Shown here: positions 33,589 through 42,725 of the stretch, piece by piece
Layout of the letters: each line of letters opens with the position of its first letter
Position numbering within the stretch: position 1 is the first letter of the stretch
Assembly (NCBI GenBank): GCA_005239435.1
Contig: SZNP01000001.1
Coordinates: forward strand, 372,001 to 436,000
Length of the DNA: 64,000 nucleotides
Direction: 5' to 3'
DNA from: Halorussus salinisoli
GTDB lineage: Archaea; Halobacteriota; Halobacteria; Halobacteriales; Haladaptataceae
Made by a program: the position numbers and the translations under genes
The notes under the pieces: generated by a model
Database searches by the model: none
What the model was told of the DNA's origin: nothing
The model's input: only the letters and a program-made list of their open reading frames with translations

Positions 33589-36500
33589 GTGTATGACGCG
33601 AGTACCTACGCCGAGACGAGCGACGGGCGGTGGTTCGCGGTGAGTCTCTCACGCCGCGACTTCATCCGCGGTGCCGGGACGGGCGCTGTCGGCGCGCTCC
33701 TCACCAGCGGTTGGGGCGCGACCCAGAGCGTCGAACCCGTGACCGAGGTGGACAACCCACTCAAGTCCTACCCGAATCGGGACTGGGAGCAGGTCTACCA
33801 CGACATCTACGCCTACGACGAGGTTGACTGGACGGTCTGCCACCCCAACTGCACCCAGTCGTGCGCCCTGAACTTCTACATGAAGAACGGGGTGCCGATT
33901 CGGGCCGAACAGGTCTACCACAACGAGGAGCCGAGCGTCGGCCCCTCGGGCTACGAGGACGCCGACGTCAGCCAGAACTGGAACCCCCGCGGGTGCATGA
34001 AGGGGCTGACGCTCCACCGCCGGACCTTCGAACCGAGTCGGATGAAGTACCCGATGGTTCGGAAAGGGTGGGACCCAGACGACCCGAATCCCGAGGGCCG
34101 CGGCGAGGACGAGTTCGAGCGCGTCTCGTGGGACGAGGCCATCGACCTCATCGCCGAGAAGATGGCGAGTCTGGACGACCGCAAGCGGTTCCACATCTTC
34201 AACGCCATCAAGGCCGACGGGCTGTTCACCCGCCACGGCGCGGGCCGTCGGCTGGCTTCCATCTTCGGCGGGTGCGAGTGGACCGAGTACGACTGGTACG
34301 CCGACCTGCCGCCGGGTCACGTCATGACGACCGGCTACCAGACCAGCGACTCGGACGCCAACGCGTGGCGAAAGGGCGACTACACCATCATTCAGGGCAA
34401 GAACCTCATCCACAACAAACTCGCGGACAACCACTGGCTACAGGAAGCCCGCGAGCGCGGTGGCAAGATGGTCGGCATCTACCCCGACTACTCGCCGACG
34501 GTCCAGAAGTGCGACCGCTGGCTCCCGATTCGCCCCGGTTCCGACCCGGCGATTCCGCTCGCGTTCGCCCACGTCATCATCGACGAGGAACTGTACGACG
34601 CCGACTTCATGCGGAAGTTCACCAGCCTCCCCCTGCTGGTGCGCGAGGACGACGACAAGTACCTCCGCGCCCACGAGGTCTTCTCCGACCGCGAACCCCC
34701 GAACGAGGAGGACGAACACGACTGGGGCGACTTCGTAGTCCTCGACCGGAACGGCGACCCCGCGCCGGTCACGCGAGAGGAAGTCGGCGACGAGATGCCC
34801 GTGACTCCGCAGTTGGAGGCCGACACCGAGGTCTCGCTGGCCGACGGCGGCTCCGTTTCGGTCCGAACCGACTTCGGGCGGCAGAAGCAGAACATCCTGG
34901 AGAACTACTCGCCGGAGACGGTCGAAGATATCACCACCGTCCCGGCCGACGCGCTCCGGAAGACGGCCCGAGAGTTCGCGGCGGCCGAGAACGGCCAGTG
35001 GTTCACGGGCGAGGGCATCAACCACTGGTTCCACGCCAACGACTCGCTCCAGCGATCGATCTTCTTCGTCCAGTCGATGCTGGGCAACGTGGGCGACGCC
35101 GGGAAGGGCTACTACAACTACTCCGGCCAGTACAAGATCGAACTCGTGGACGGGTATCCCCGCTACGTCAACCCCGACGGGATGAGCGCCCACGGGATGT
35201 ATCCGGGGTACGCTTTCGCGTTCTTCGGCGGCGAGCAGTTGGACCCCCACGAGATTCGCGGCGACTTCGACCGCGAGTTGGACCTCGTGCCCCAGGGTGA
35301 CGCCGACGAGCCGGTGATGCCGAAAGGGGCGGAGACGTACACGATGTCGAAACCGACCATCCTGTGGACGATGAACTGCAACCTCCTGAACCAGACCAAA
35401 CATCAGGAGCACGTCATCAACAACTTCGTCAAGCATCCCGACACCGAGAACGAACTGTTCGTCGTCTCGGACATCCACATGACCTACTCGGCCCAGCACG
35501 CCGACATCGTGCTTCCGGCCCCGTCGTGGCTGGAGTGTGACTACCCCGACATCACGGTGGGTCCCGAGAACCCCTTCATCACGATGGACCACGGCGTGAT
35601 GGACCCCATCTACGACACCATGCAGGACGGGGAGGTCATCGCCCGAGTCGCCGAGAAACTCGACGAGAAGATACCCGAGAGCGAACGCGACCTCTCGTTC
35701 CGGTCGTACTTCTCGGAGTTCCTCGACGAGGACGGCGACGTTCGCAAGTACATCCAGGAGACCCTCGACGCGGGCATGACCACGCAGGGCATCGACGTGG
35801 AGGACCTCGAAGACGGTCCCGAGCGCCTGAACCTCAAGACGTACCCTCGAATCCCCTTCTACTCTCAGATTCACGAGGATCGGCCGTTCTACACCAAGAC
35901 CGGCCGGATGGAGTTCCACAAGGAGGAAGACCGGCTCATCGAACTGGGGCGCGACGACCTCGACCACATCGAGAGCGTCGAGGGGACGCCCTACGGCGTC
36001 AATCAGAAGTGGGACTCGGCGAAAGACGAGGAGAACCCCCTCTACCACGACGAGGGCTACCAGTTCTACTACAACACGCCCCACAGCAAGTACCGAACCC
36101 ACTCCTCGTGGGGCATGACCGACTGGAACCTCATCTGGTCGGCCCGCGACTTCGGTTCGACCAGCGCCGACCCCGAGGGGACCGAGCGACTGGTGGACGA
36201 CTTCTCGTTCCCCGAGGGCGAGGGCGAGACCAGCGAGGCCCCGCCGCTCGGCGAGGCCTTCGTGGAGATTCACCCGAGCGACGCCGAAAAGATAGGCGTC
36301 GAGAACGGCGACTACGTCCGAATCGAGGGCAAGCGCGGCGGGACCGTCGTCCGGGCGATGCTCAGCGAGCGCCAACGACCGGGTAAGGCGGGCGACATGG
36401 GCCAACTCACCGTCTGGCACGGCTGGTGGCCACAGCACTTCCCCGACGACGAGGACGCCGACGAGGACGACGTGAAGGGGTTCAACACGACGACCAATAT

Positions 36501-36801
36501 CTGGATAGACCCCGGCCAAGAGGTGGACGAACTCGTCCACAAGGCCGTGTTCGGCGACCCGAACATCTCCGAGGAGATCTCCGAGGACATCGCGTGGCAC
36601 GGCGCGGAACTCGAGCACGGCTACGAGGAGACCGTCTGGGCACCGACTGGGGTGAACCGCGACGACCTCGTGACCGTCGAGAAGTACGAGGAGGCCGACT
36701 GGTGGCCCGGCGATGCGAGGCGCGACGACCTCGTGCAGGACTACATCGGCGGGTCACTCCAGTCGAACGGCGGCGGAACGACGACGAGAGGTGACGACTG
36801 A
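33589..36801 (+). CDS. narG: molybdenum respiratory reductase catalytic subunit, NarG type (type II DMSO reductase family)
   Basis: About 1070 residues, exported by Tat (SRRDFIRGAG). The FS0 [4Fe-4S] site is C84-x3-C88-x3-C92 plus GCMKG; E. coli NarG has His at the first position. The Mo-ligand aspartate region reads YDWYADLPPG (Asp235), matching NarG YDWYCDLPPA. Bis-MGD-binding segments run through VYPDYS-like IYPDYSPT and KPTILWTMNCNLLNQTK to a C-terminal molydopterin-binding domain. The enzyme should reduce nitrate to nitrite outside the membrane; chlorate, selenate or related activity cannot be excluded. GTG 33589 leaves a short leader after the palindrome; GTG 33640 would give a more compact signal peptide. 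Overlaps narH by one base. Confidence 0.92.
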   Translation: MYDASTYAETSDGRWFAVSLSRRDFIRGAGTGAVGALLTSGWGATQSVEPVTEVDNPLKSYPNRDWEQVYHDIYAYDEVDWTVCHPNCTQSCALNFYMKNGVPIRAEQVYHNEEPSVGPSGYEDADVSQNWNPRGCMKGLTLHRRTFEPSRMKYPMVRKGWDPDDPNPEGRGEDEFERVSWDEAIDLIAEKMASLDDRKRFHIFNAIKADGLFTRHGAGRRLASIFGGCEWTEYDWYADLPPGHVMTTGYQTSDSDANAWRKGDYTIIQGKNLIHNKLADNHWLQEARERGGKMVGIYPDYSPTVQKCDRWLPIRPGSDPAIPLAFAHVIIDEELYDADFMRKFTSLPLLVREDDDKYLRAHEVFSDREPPNEEDEHDWGDFVVLDRNGDPAPVTREEVGDEMPVTPQLEADTEVSLADGGSVSVRTDFGRQKQNILENYSPETVEDITTVPADALRKTAREFAAAENGQWFTGEGINHWFHANDSLQRSIFFVQSMLGNVGDAGKGYYNYSGQYKIELVDGYPRYVNPDGMSAHGMYPGYAFAFFGGEQLDPHEIRGDFDRELDLVPQGDADEPVMPKGAETYTMSKPTILWTMNCNLLNQTKHQEHVINNFVKHPDTENELFVVSDIHMTYSAQHADIVLPAPSWLECDYPDITVGPENPFITMDHGVMDPIYDTMQDGEVIARVAEKLDEKIPESERDLSFRSYFSEFLDEDGDVRKYIQETLDAGMTTQGIDVEDLEDGPERLNLKTYPRIPFYSQIHEDRPFYTKTGRMEFHKEEDRLIELGRDDLDHIESVEGTPYGVNQKWDSAKDEENPLYHDEGYQFYYNTPHSKYRTHSSWGMTDWNLIWSARDFGSTSADPEGTERLVDDFSFPEGEGETSEAPPLGEAFVEIHPSDAEKIGVENGDYVRIEGKRGGTVVRAMLSERQRPGKAGDMGQLTVWHGWWPQHFPDDEDADEDDVKGFNTTTNIWIDPGQEVDELVHKAVFGDPNISEEISEDIAWHGAELEHGYEETVWAPTGVNRDDLVTVEKYEEADWWPGDARRDDLVQDYIGGSLQSNGGGTTTRGDD

Positions 36802-37982
36802 TGCCAGAAGTGTACAACCCACAACTCGGACGAGAGCAGAGTTACCCCTACGAACGCCGCGACGAGGAGCGCGACTGGCACTGGGGGATGATAATCAACA
36901 CGAACCGGTGCATCAACTGCAACACCTGCTCGTTCGCCTGCAAGTCCACGTGGACCAGCGGGAAGGGGGAGGAGTACATGTGGTGGATGAACGTGGAAAC
37001 CGAACCCTACGGCGGCTACCCGATGGGGTGGGACATGCGACTGCTCGACGATTTGGGTCCCGACGAGACCATCTTCGAGGCCGCCGACCAGGGCGAGAAA
37101 GTCAAGGGCTACGTCGCCCAGAAGGAGGAGTGGGAGTACCCCGCGCTGGGCGACGACTCGGTTCACGGCGAGTACCCCGAGGACGAAGTGGTCGAGTCCG
37201 ACCCCGAGGAGGGGAAGTACCACGACATCTGGCAGTTCTACCTGCCGCGACTCTGCAACCACTGCAAGAACCCGGCCTGTCTGGCGGCCTGTCCCCGGAA
37301 GGCCATCTACAAGCGCTCGGAGGACGGCATCGTCCTCCTCGACCAGGAGCGGTGTCGGGGCTACCGCAAGTGCGTGAAGGCCTGCCCGTACCACAAGCCG
37401 ATGTACAACCCCGAGACCGGGGTGTCGGAGAAACCGGTCGGCTGTTTCCCCCGCATCGAGGAGGGCAACGTCCCGCGGTGCGTGAGCAGTTGCATCGGGA
37501 AGACGCGACTCCACGGCAACATCAATCGCGGGCCGGACCGAGGACGGCCCAACGGCAAGAAGTCGGCCGCGCCGGGTCGGAGCCCCGTCAACTACCTCGC
37601 GAAGTCCGACGAGAAGGTCGGGTTGCCCCTGTATCCGCAGTTCGGCACCCGGCCGCAGGTGTTCTACATGCCGCCGTACCACGTGCCGCCGGAGTTCCTG
37701 ACCCAGATGTTCACGCCGAACACCGACCAGAAGCGCAACGACTGGCCCGGTAGCACCTACGAGGAGTCCATCGAGATCATCCAGCAACGAGTACGGAACC
37801 CGAGCCATCACCTGCTCGGCGTCCTCCAGTTGTTCGGCGCGACGACTCGACTCATCGAGACGTACAACGTCAAGGAGAACCGCGTGAAGGGCTGGGACCG
37901 GAAAGGAAAGAAAGTCGTGGACATGCCCATCGAGGAGGACCTCGAAGTCCGCGAGGGCGAGCAGTGGACCAACCAACCGTGA
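36801..37982 (+). CDS. narH: iron-sulfur subunit NarH
   Basis: A 393-residue four-cluster ferredoxin-type subunit. Groups: CINCNTCSFAC (36-46), CNHCKNPACLAAC (about 155-167), CRGYRKCVKAC (third group, with Tyr in place of one Cys as in [3Fe-4S] NarH proteins, which have Trp), and group IV PVGCFPRIEEG plus CVSSC. The first Cys of group IV is Pro here, unlike E. coli NarH (KCIFC). It passes electrons between the heme subunit and NarG. Starts at the last base of the narG stop; followed by the chaperone gene 9 bases later. Confidence 0.92.
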   Translation: MPEVYNPQLGREQSYPYERRDEERDWHWGMIINTNRCINCNTCSFACKSTWTSGKGEEYMWWMNVETEPYGGYPMGWDMRLLDDLGPDETIFEAADQGEKVKGYVAQKEEWEYPALGDDSVHGEYPEDEVVESDPEEGKYHDIWQFYLPRLCNHCKNPACLAACPRKAIYKRSEDGIVLLDQERCRGYRKCVKACPYHKPMYNPETGVSEKPVGCFPRIEEGNVPRCVSSCIGKTRLHGNINRGPDRGRPNGKKSAAPGRSPVNYLAKSDEKVGLPLYPQFGTRPQVFYMPPYHVPPEFLTQMFTPNTDQKRNDWPGSTYEESIEIIQQRVRNPSHHLLGVLQLFGATTRLIETYNVKENRVKGWDRKGKKVVDMPIEEDLEVREGEQWTNQP

Positions 37983-37991
37983 GGTGACAGC

Positions 37992-38825
37992 ATGGACGAA
38001 ACACCCCCAACCGACGACGACGCCAGCGCGAAGAACGAAGAACATTCGTTAGAGAACGAAAAAAGTTTGTCGAGCAACGAAAGAGAAGCCTCGAACGATG
38101 AACCGCAGTCCGGTGCGACGACCGCCGCGGAGCGCCACTCGGCCCGCGCCGCCCTCTACAGCGCGGCGGCGGGCGCGCTCTGCTACCCCGACGACGAGTT
38201 GGTCGCGGACCTGACCCACGACGAGACCGCCGAGGGTCTCCGGTCGGCGGCCGAGACGCTCGACCTGACCGCCGAGGTCGAGGCCCTGCTCTCGGCGCTC
38301 GGTTCGACCGACTGCGAGTCGCTCGAATCGGCGTACAACGACCTGTTCGGACTGCCGAGCGACGACGGCACCTACCCCGTGGTGCCCTACGAGGCCGAGT
38401 ACACGGTCGGCGACGAGGTGGGCCGCCAACAGCGCCGAATCGCCACCGTGGTCGGCCTGCTCGAAGCCTTCGGCGTCGAACCGTCGGGCGACTTCGACGA
38501 GCGACAGGACCACGTGGTCGTGGAACTCGAACTGCTACAGGTGCTGGCCGCGCGGCGTGCGGTCGCCCACGAGCAGGGCGATACCGACACCGCCGACAAC
38601 CTCGAACGCGCCGAGGCGATGGTCCTGGACGAACACCTCGGGGACTTCGTGCCCGCGTTCGCCCACGAGGTCCGGAAATCGACGGACGTCGACGCCGAGG
38701 ACGCGTCGGCGGTCTACCGGGCCGCCGCCGACCTCGCGGAGAACGTCGTCACCCGCGACCTCGCCAGCCACCCCGAACCGGACGTGGAGTTCAAGGCGTC
38801 GTCGGAGGTGCGGTCCCGTGCCTGA
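37992..38825 (+). CDS. narJ: molybdoenzyme assembly chaperone, NarJ/TorD family
   Basis: A 277-residue all-helical chaperone. Residues about 45-60 onward contain RAALYSAAAGALCYPDDEL, and the family motif region reads YNDLFGLPSDDGTYPVVPYE (about 115-135) followed by helices ending LGDFVPAFAHEV. It inserts or protects Mo cofactor in NarG before Tat export. The first about 45 residues are an acidic, Ser/Asn-rich extension with less GC than the rest. Overlaps the gamma-subunit start by 8 bases. Confidence 0.88.
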   Translation: MDETPPTDDDASAKNEEHSLENEKSLSSNEREASNDEPQSGATTAAERHSARAALYSAAAGALCYPDDELVADLTHDETAEGLRSAAETLDLTAEVEALLSALGSTDCESLESAYNDLFGLPSDDGTYPVVPYEAEYTVGDEVGRQQRRIATVVGLLEAFGVEPSGDFDERQDHVVVELELLQVLAARRAVAHEQGDTDTADNLERAEAMVLDEHLGDFVPAFAHEVRKSTDVDAEDASAVYRAAADLAENVVTRDLASHPEPDVEFKASSEVRSRA

Positions 38826-39834
38826 TCGAGACGCCGCGCGGCGCGCGACCATCGTCACGGCCGTCGTCGTGGCCGCACTCGTCGTCGCACAGACCGCGGT
38901 CACGGCCGCGGTCACGAGCGGGAGCCAACCGGCGATGTCGGTCGAGTCGGTGCCGAGCGACCCCGGCGCGTCCCAGTGGAGCGACGCCCCCGAGCGCACG
39001 GTCTCGCTGTCGAAACAGCAGATGGCTCCCCCGTTCGGCGGTGGGAGCATCGACGAGATGGCGGTCCAGACCGTCCACAACGACAGCCACACCGCGTTCC
39101 GGTTGACGTGGGAGGACCCGACCCGCGACGCCAACATCCGCGCGCCGGAAAACTACAGCGACGCCGCCGCGGTGATGCTCCGGACCGGCGACCAACCGCC
39201 CATCACGATGGGCGCGGCCGGGAAGCCGGTGGATATCTGGTACTGGCGCGCGAGTTGGCAGTCGGCCGACGACGAGTCGTCGGGCGGCGACATGTACGCG
39301 TACCCGCATCCCGACGACGAGACAAAGCCAGCACGGGCCGCCGGGAATCCGCTCTCGACGCCGCCGACGGACCGGTTCGCCCAGAACTACTACGCCAAGG
39401 GGTACGGGTCGCTGACCCACGCGCCGCGCCAGAACGTCCGGGCGCGCGCCGAGCGGACCGACGACGGCTGGTCGGTGGTGTTCGTCCGCGAACACGGCAC
39501 CGAGGGTAAGTTCGACGCCGACCTCTCCGAGGGCGAGAACGTCTACCTCGCGTTCGCGGTGTGGAACGGGAGCGCCGACGAGGTGAACGGCCAGAAGTCG
39601 CTGACGCTCCAGTTCACTCAACTCGACACCGGGGAATGGGCGATGAGCGACGCGAGCAGTGGGTCGAGTGGATCGAGCAGCGCGGGTCAGTCGGCTGAAT
39701 CGGACGGCGGGTCGGACTCCGGCGGTCAGTCCGAAGGTCTGTGGATGACTCACTCGGTCACGAACTGGGTCGTCGGTCTCGTGGCGACGACCCTGCTCAC
39801 GTGGTCGGTCGTCTACTGGAGGGCCAGAGGATGA
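38818..39834 (+). CDS. heme b-binding gamma subunit, ethylbenzene dehydrogenase/DdhC type
   Basis: A 338-residue exported subunit with an N-terminal signal/anchor (ATIVTAVVVAALVVAQTAV) and a C-terminal helix (VVGLVATTLLTWSVVYW). The central domain (about 40-265) matches the EB_dh gamma family: AVQTVHNDSHTAFRLTWEDP, AVMLRTGDQPPITMGAAGKP, VDIWYWRASWQ and NVYLAFAVWNGSADEVNGQK. These proteins bind heme b with Met and Lys/His ligands and carry electrons to NarH-type subunits. It replaces the membrane cytochrome NarI. GTG 38818 chosen; stop overlaps the HEAT gene (ATGA). Confidence 0.86.
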   Translation: MPDRDAARRATIVTAVVVAALVVAQTAVTAAVTSGSQPAMSVESVPSDPGASQWSDAPERTVSLSKQQMAPPFGGGSIDEMAVQTVHNDSHTAFRLTWEDPTRDANIRAPENYSDAAAVMLRTGDQPPITMGAAGKPVDIWYWRASWQSADDESSGGDMYAYPHPDDETKPARAAGNPLSTPPTDRFAQNYYAKGYGSLTHAPRQNVRARAERTDDGWSVVFVREHGTEGKFDADLSEGENVYLAFAVWNGSADEVNGQKSLTLQFTQLDTGEWAMSDASSGSSGSSSAGQSAESDGGSDSGGQSEGLWMTHSVTNWVVGLVATTLLTWSVVYWRARG

Positions 39835-40754
39835 GCGAGAAGTACGCCAACCGGAGCGCCCGCGCTCGGTCGCCCGCCGACGACGAGACCGACCTCCGGA
39901 GCCTGCTCGAATCGCCCTGCGAGTACGAGCGCCAGGACGCCGCGCTCGCGCTGGTGGACCGCGCCGAGAGTGAGGGTCTCGACCCCGAAACCGCGAACGC
40001 GCTCGCCGAACGACTCGCCGAGGACGAGAGCGAGGACGTGCGTCAGTTCGCCGTCGAGGCGCTGGGCGTGGCCGGAGGCGAAGCGACCGGAAACGACGCG
40101 ACCGAGGGCGCGGAAACCGCCATCCGGGCCGCGCTCGGCGACGACGAGGAGTGGGTCCGGGCCGAGGCGGTGGTCGCGCTCTCGCGGGTCGCGCCCGGGG
40201 CCGACGTGCTCGCGGACGCGCTCGGCGACGACAGCGGGTGGGTCCGGCGCAACGCGGTCATCGCGCTGGGCAAGACCGAGCGAGCGACCGCCGAGGAGTT
40301 GGCCGACCGAATCAAGAACGACCCCCATCCGGCGGTCCGGGAGTACGCCGCCCTCTACCTCGGCAAGCGCGCCGACGACGCCGGAACGGGAGCCGAGGAG
40401 GCAGTTCGCCTGCTGGCGGCGGTGCTGGCCCGCGACCCCGAGGCGTTCGTCCGGGCGAAGGCGGCCGAGTCGCTCGGCGACCTCGCCACCGACCGGGCCG
40501 AGCAGGCGCTCGAAACCCACGGCGTCACCGACCGGAGCGACGACGTGAAGCGAACTGTCAAGCGCGCGCTGGCGTCGGCCCGCGGCGTGGACCCCGACCA
40601 GTTGGACGTGGAGATAGACGACGGCCCGCCCGGCGGCGGACCCCAGGCACCCGGCGAGACGCCGGGCGGCGGTCCCGGAGACGGTCCGGGCGGAACCCCC
40701 GACGGGCCGGGACCGAGCGGCGGACAGATTCCCGGCGACCCGACCCAGAGGTGA
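39831..40754 (+). CDS. HEAT-repeat protein of the nar operon
   Basis: A 307-residue soluble protein. After about 25 residues it has tandem HEAT/PBS-lyase-type repeats, for example EDVRQFAVEALGVAGG, EWVRAEAVVALSRVAP, GWVRRNAVIALGKTER and AFVRAKAAESLGDLAT. The last about 55 residues are a Gly/Pro-rich disordered tail. Four-base overlap with the gamma-subunit gene makes it an operon member. It may scaffold assembly of the Mo enzyme or its Fe-S maturation; that is inference from position and the binding nature of HEAT repeats. Confidence 0.88.
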   Translation: MSEKYANRSARARSPADDETDLRSLLESPCEYERQDAALALVDRAESEGLDPETANALAERLAEDESEDVRQFAVEALGVAGGEATGNDATEGAETAIRAALGDDEEWVRAEAVVALSRVAPGADVLADALGDDSGWVRRNAVIALGKTERATAEELADRIKNDPHPAVREYAALYLGKRADDAGTGAEEAVRLLAAVLARDPEAFVRAKAAESLGDLATDRAEQALETHGVTDRSDDVKRTVKRALASARGVDPDQLDVEIDDGPPGGGPQAPGETPGGGPGDGPGGTPDGPGPSGGQIPGDPTQR

Positions 40755-40760
40755 CACACT

Positions 40761-41399
40761 ATGTCGAACACTGACCCAGAGAGCGAAGCGGCACAGGGCG
40801 AATCAGTCGGCGTCTCCGCGAGCGAAGAGGGTGGAGGCTCGACGGACGAAAAGCGTGAGTCCGTCGGCGTCTCCATCCCCGACGAACACGTCGGCGCGTT
40901 CGTCGCCGAGGTGTTCGAGGACGTGGAGCGCGACACGACGTGGGAACGGGTCGTCTCGGCGCTGGTGGCCGACGAGGCCCGGAGTGAGTGGGACGCCCTC
41001 GTACCGACCGAGCAGGTCGCGGCGGTCCTCTCGGCCGCCGCCGACTACGACGAGCGCGCGGTCGGCCGCCTCTCCGGAATCCCGACCGACCGCGGCCAAC
41101 CCACGCCCGAAATCCGCGACGACTTCGAGGAAGCGATGCGGTGTCGCCGGAACGCCGACCAGTTCCGCGACGGCGTGGCCTCGGCCTACGCCGACGGAGT
41201 CGTCGGCGACGACGAGTTGGTCGCCGCGGTCGAGGAAGGCGACTTCGATACCGGCGTCATCGCCGAGCGCGAGGACGAACTCGACCGAGTGGCCAACGCC
41301 TACGACTTCGAGTTCCGGCCCTACGGCGGCACCCTGATGCACGACGAGGGCGAGGGCGAAGACGAAGAAAATCCGCTGGAAGACTTCGAGGCGTGGTAA
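40761..41399 (+). CDS. uncharacterised acidic protein of the nar operon
   Basis: A 212-residue, highly acidic protein. The first about 35 residues are low-complexity. The remainder is helical with a conserved-looking middle (ERDTTWERVVSALVADEAR, TPEIRDDFEEAMRCRRNADQ) and a C-terminal FEFRPYGGTLMHDE. No family recognised. It begins 6 bases after the HEAT gene and ends 1 base before the Mrp start, so it is tightly tied to the operon and probably takes part in assembly or maturation of the molybdoenzyme. Confidence 0.75.
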   Translation: MSNTDPESEAAQGESVGVSASEEGGGSTDEKRESVGVSIPDEHVGAFVAEVFEDVERDTTWERVVSALVADEARSEWDALVPTEQVAAVLSAAADYDERAVGRLSGIPTDRGQPTPEIRDDFEEAMRCRRNADQFRDGVASAYADGVVGDDELVAAVEEGDFDTGVIAEREDELDRVANAYDFEFRPYGGTLMHDEGEGEDEENPLEDFEAW

Positions 41400-41400
41400 G

Positions 41401-42687
41401 ATGACCGAAACTATCGAAACCCGCGTCGGCGAGGCGGTCGCCAGCGTCGAGGACCCCGACTTCGGTGCGAGCGTCGTCGACGCCGGACTCGTGACCGACG
41501 TGTCGGTCGCCGACGGTATCGCCACGATTTCGGTGGATCTGGCGGGCGCGGACCCCGAAGACGCCGAGGAAGTCTCGGAGGCGATCCGACGCGCCGCGTT
41601 CGAAGTCGCGGGCGTCGAGCAGGTCCGGGTCGAGGGCGACACCCCCGATTCGGCTGGCGGGACGCACGGCGGCGCGGCGCGAGCGCACGACCACGGCTCC
41701 GGGTCGATGCTTCCGGAGGTCGAACACGTGATCGCGGTCGGGAGCGCGAAGGGCGGGGTCGGCAAGACCACCGTGGCGACCCACCTCGCTCGCGCGCTGG
41801 CCGACGACTACGACGTGGGCCTGTTCGACGCCGACATCCACGGCCCGAACGTGCCCGAGATGGTCGGCGTCGAGGGGCCGGTCGAAGCCACCGACGACGG
41901 ACAGGCCGCTCCGGCGGAGGTGGACGGTATGCAGGTCATGAGCATCGGTCTCATCGCCAACGACGCACCGCTGGCGTGGCGCGGGGCGATGGCCCACGAC
42001 GCGCTGACCGAACTGCTCGAAGACACCGCGTGGTCCGACCGCGACGTGCTGGTCGTGGACCTGCCGCCGGGCACCGGCGACGTGGTGCTGACGATGCTCC
42101 AGGAGGTGCCGGTGACGGGGTCGGTCCTGGTCACAACGCCGTTTCCGACCAGCCTCTCGGACACGGGCCGGAGCGCCGCGCTGCTGGAGGAGAACGGCGT
42201 TCCGGTCGTCGGCGCGGCCGTGAACATGCGCGGGTTCACCTGCGAGAACTGCGGCCACGACCACGACCTCTACGGCGACGGCGACCCCGGCGACGAGTTG
42301 GGCGTAGAGGTGCTGGCCGAACTCCCGTTCGACCGCGGGTTGCAGACTCCCGATTCGGAGGAACCGCCTGCGCCCGTGGCCGCCCTCGCGGGAGCAGTGA
42401 GCGACCACCTCGAACGCGACGACACGGGACCGGTCTCGGTGCCCGACTCGGCGCTCGACGTTCGGGGTCTGCCGCCGCGAATCCGCCACGAGCAGGTCGG
42501 CGAGGAGTTCCGAGCCTTGGACCCGGGCGAGGAGTTCTACGTGGTGAACGACCACGACCCCTCGCCGCTGGCCGAGATGCTGGCCGGGGAGTGCGACGGT
42601 GGGTCGGCCGACGACGTGTTCGACACCTGCGAGGTGCATCGCCGCGCGCCCGACGAGTGGGTGCTAGAGGTACGGCGGGCGGCGTGA
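41401..42687 (+). CDS. Mrp/ApbC-type Fe-S carrier ATPase fused to DUF2249
   Basis: A 428-residue three-part protein. Residues 1-80 resemble a MIP18/DUF59 domain. Residues about 105-330 form the Mrp/NBP35 P-loop ATPase: deviant Walker A GSAKGGVGKTTVATHLARAL, DADIHGPNVPEMVG and DLPPGTGDVVLTML. MRGFTCENCGHDHD supplies the CxxC that binds a labile [4Fe-4S] cluster. Residues about 350-428 are a DUF2249 domain (LDVRGLPPRIRHEQVGEEF, FYVVNDHDPSPLAEML). Mrp proteins deliver Fe-S clusters; the fusion suggests dedicated maturation of NarGH and ties DUF2249 to this process. Last gene of the nar operon. Confidence 0.9.
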   Translation: MTETIETRVGEAVASVEDPDFGASVVDAGLVTDVSVADGIATISVDLAGADPEDAEEVSEAIRRAAFEVAGVEQVRVEGDTPDSAGGTHGGAARAHDHGSGSMLPEVEHVIAVGSAKGGVGKTTVATHLARALADDYDVGLFDADIHGPNVPEMVGVEGPVEATDDGQAAPAEVDGMQVMSIGLIANDAPLAWRGAMAHDALTELLEDTAWSDRDVLVVDLPPGTGDVVLTMLQEVPVTGSVLVTTPFPTSLSDTGRSAALLEENGVPVVGAAVNMRGFTCENCGHDHDLYGDGDPGDELGVEVLAELPFDRGLQTPDSEEPPAPVAALAGAVSDHLERDDTGPVSVPDSALDVRGLPPRIRHEQVGEEFRALDPGEEFYVVNDHDPSPLAEMLAGECDGGSADDVFDTCEVHRRAPDEWVLEVRRAA

Positions 42688-42725
42688 GTCGGCGGCCGTC
42701 TCGAACCTGTAGCGTTCGTTTCTCG

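Noticed and set aside
33649..36618. Very long open frames antisense to narG (also antisense to lysS, pitA and norZ)
   Set aside because: Typical of GC-rich genes with strong third-position bias; products are Val/Gly/Arg-rich, lack domains, and the sense frames are clear known enzymes.
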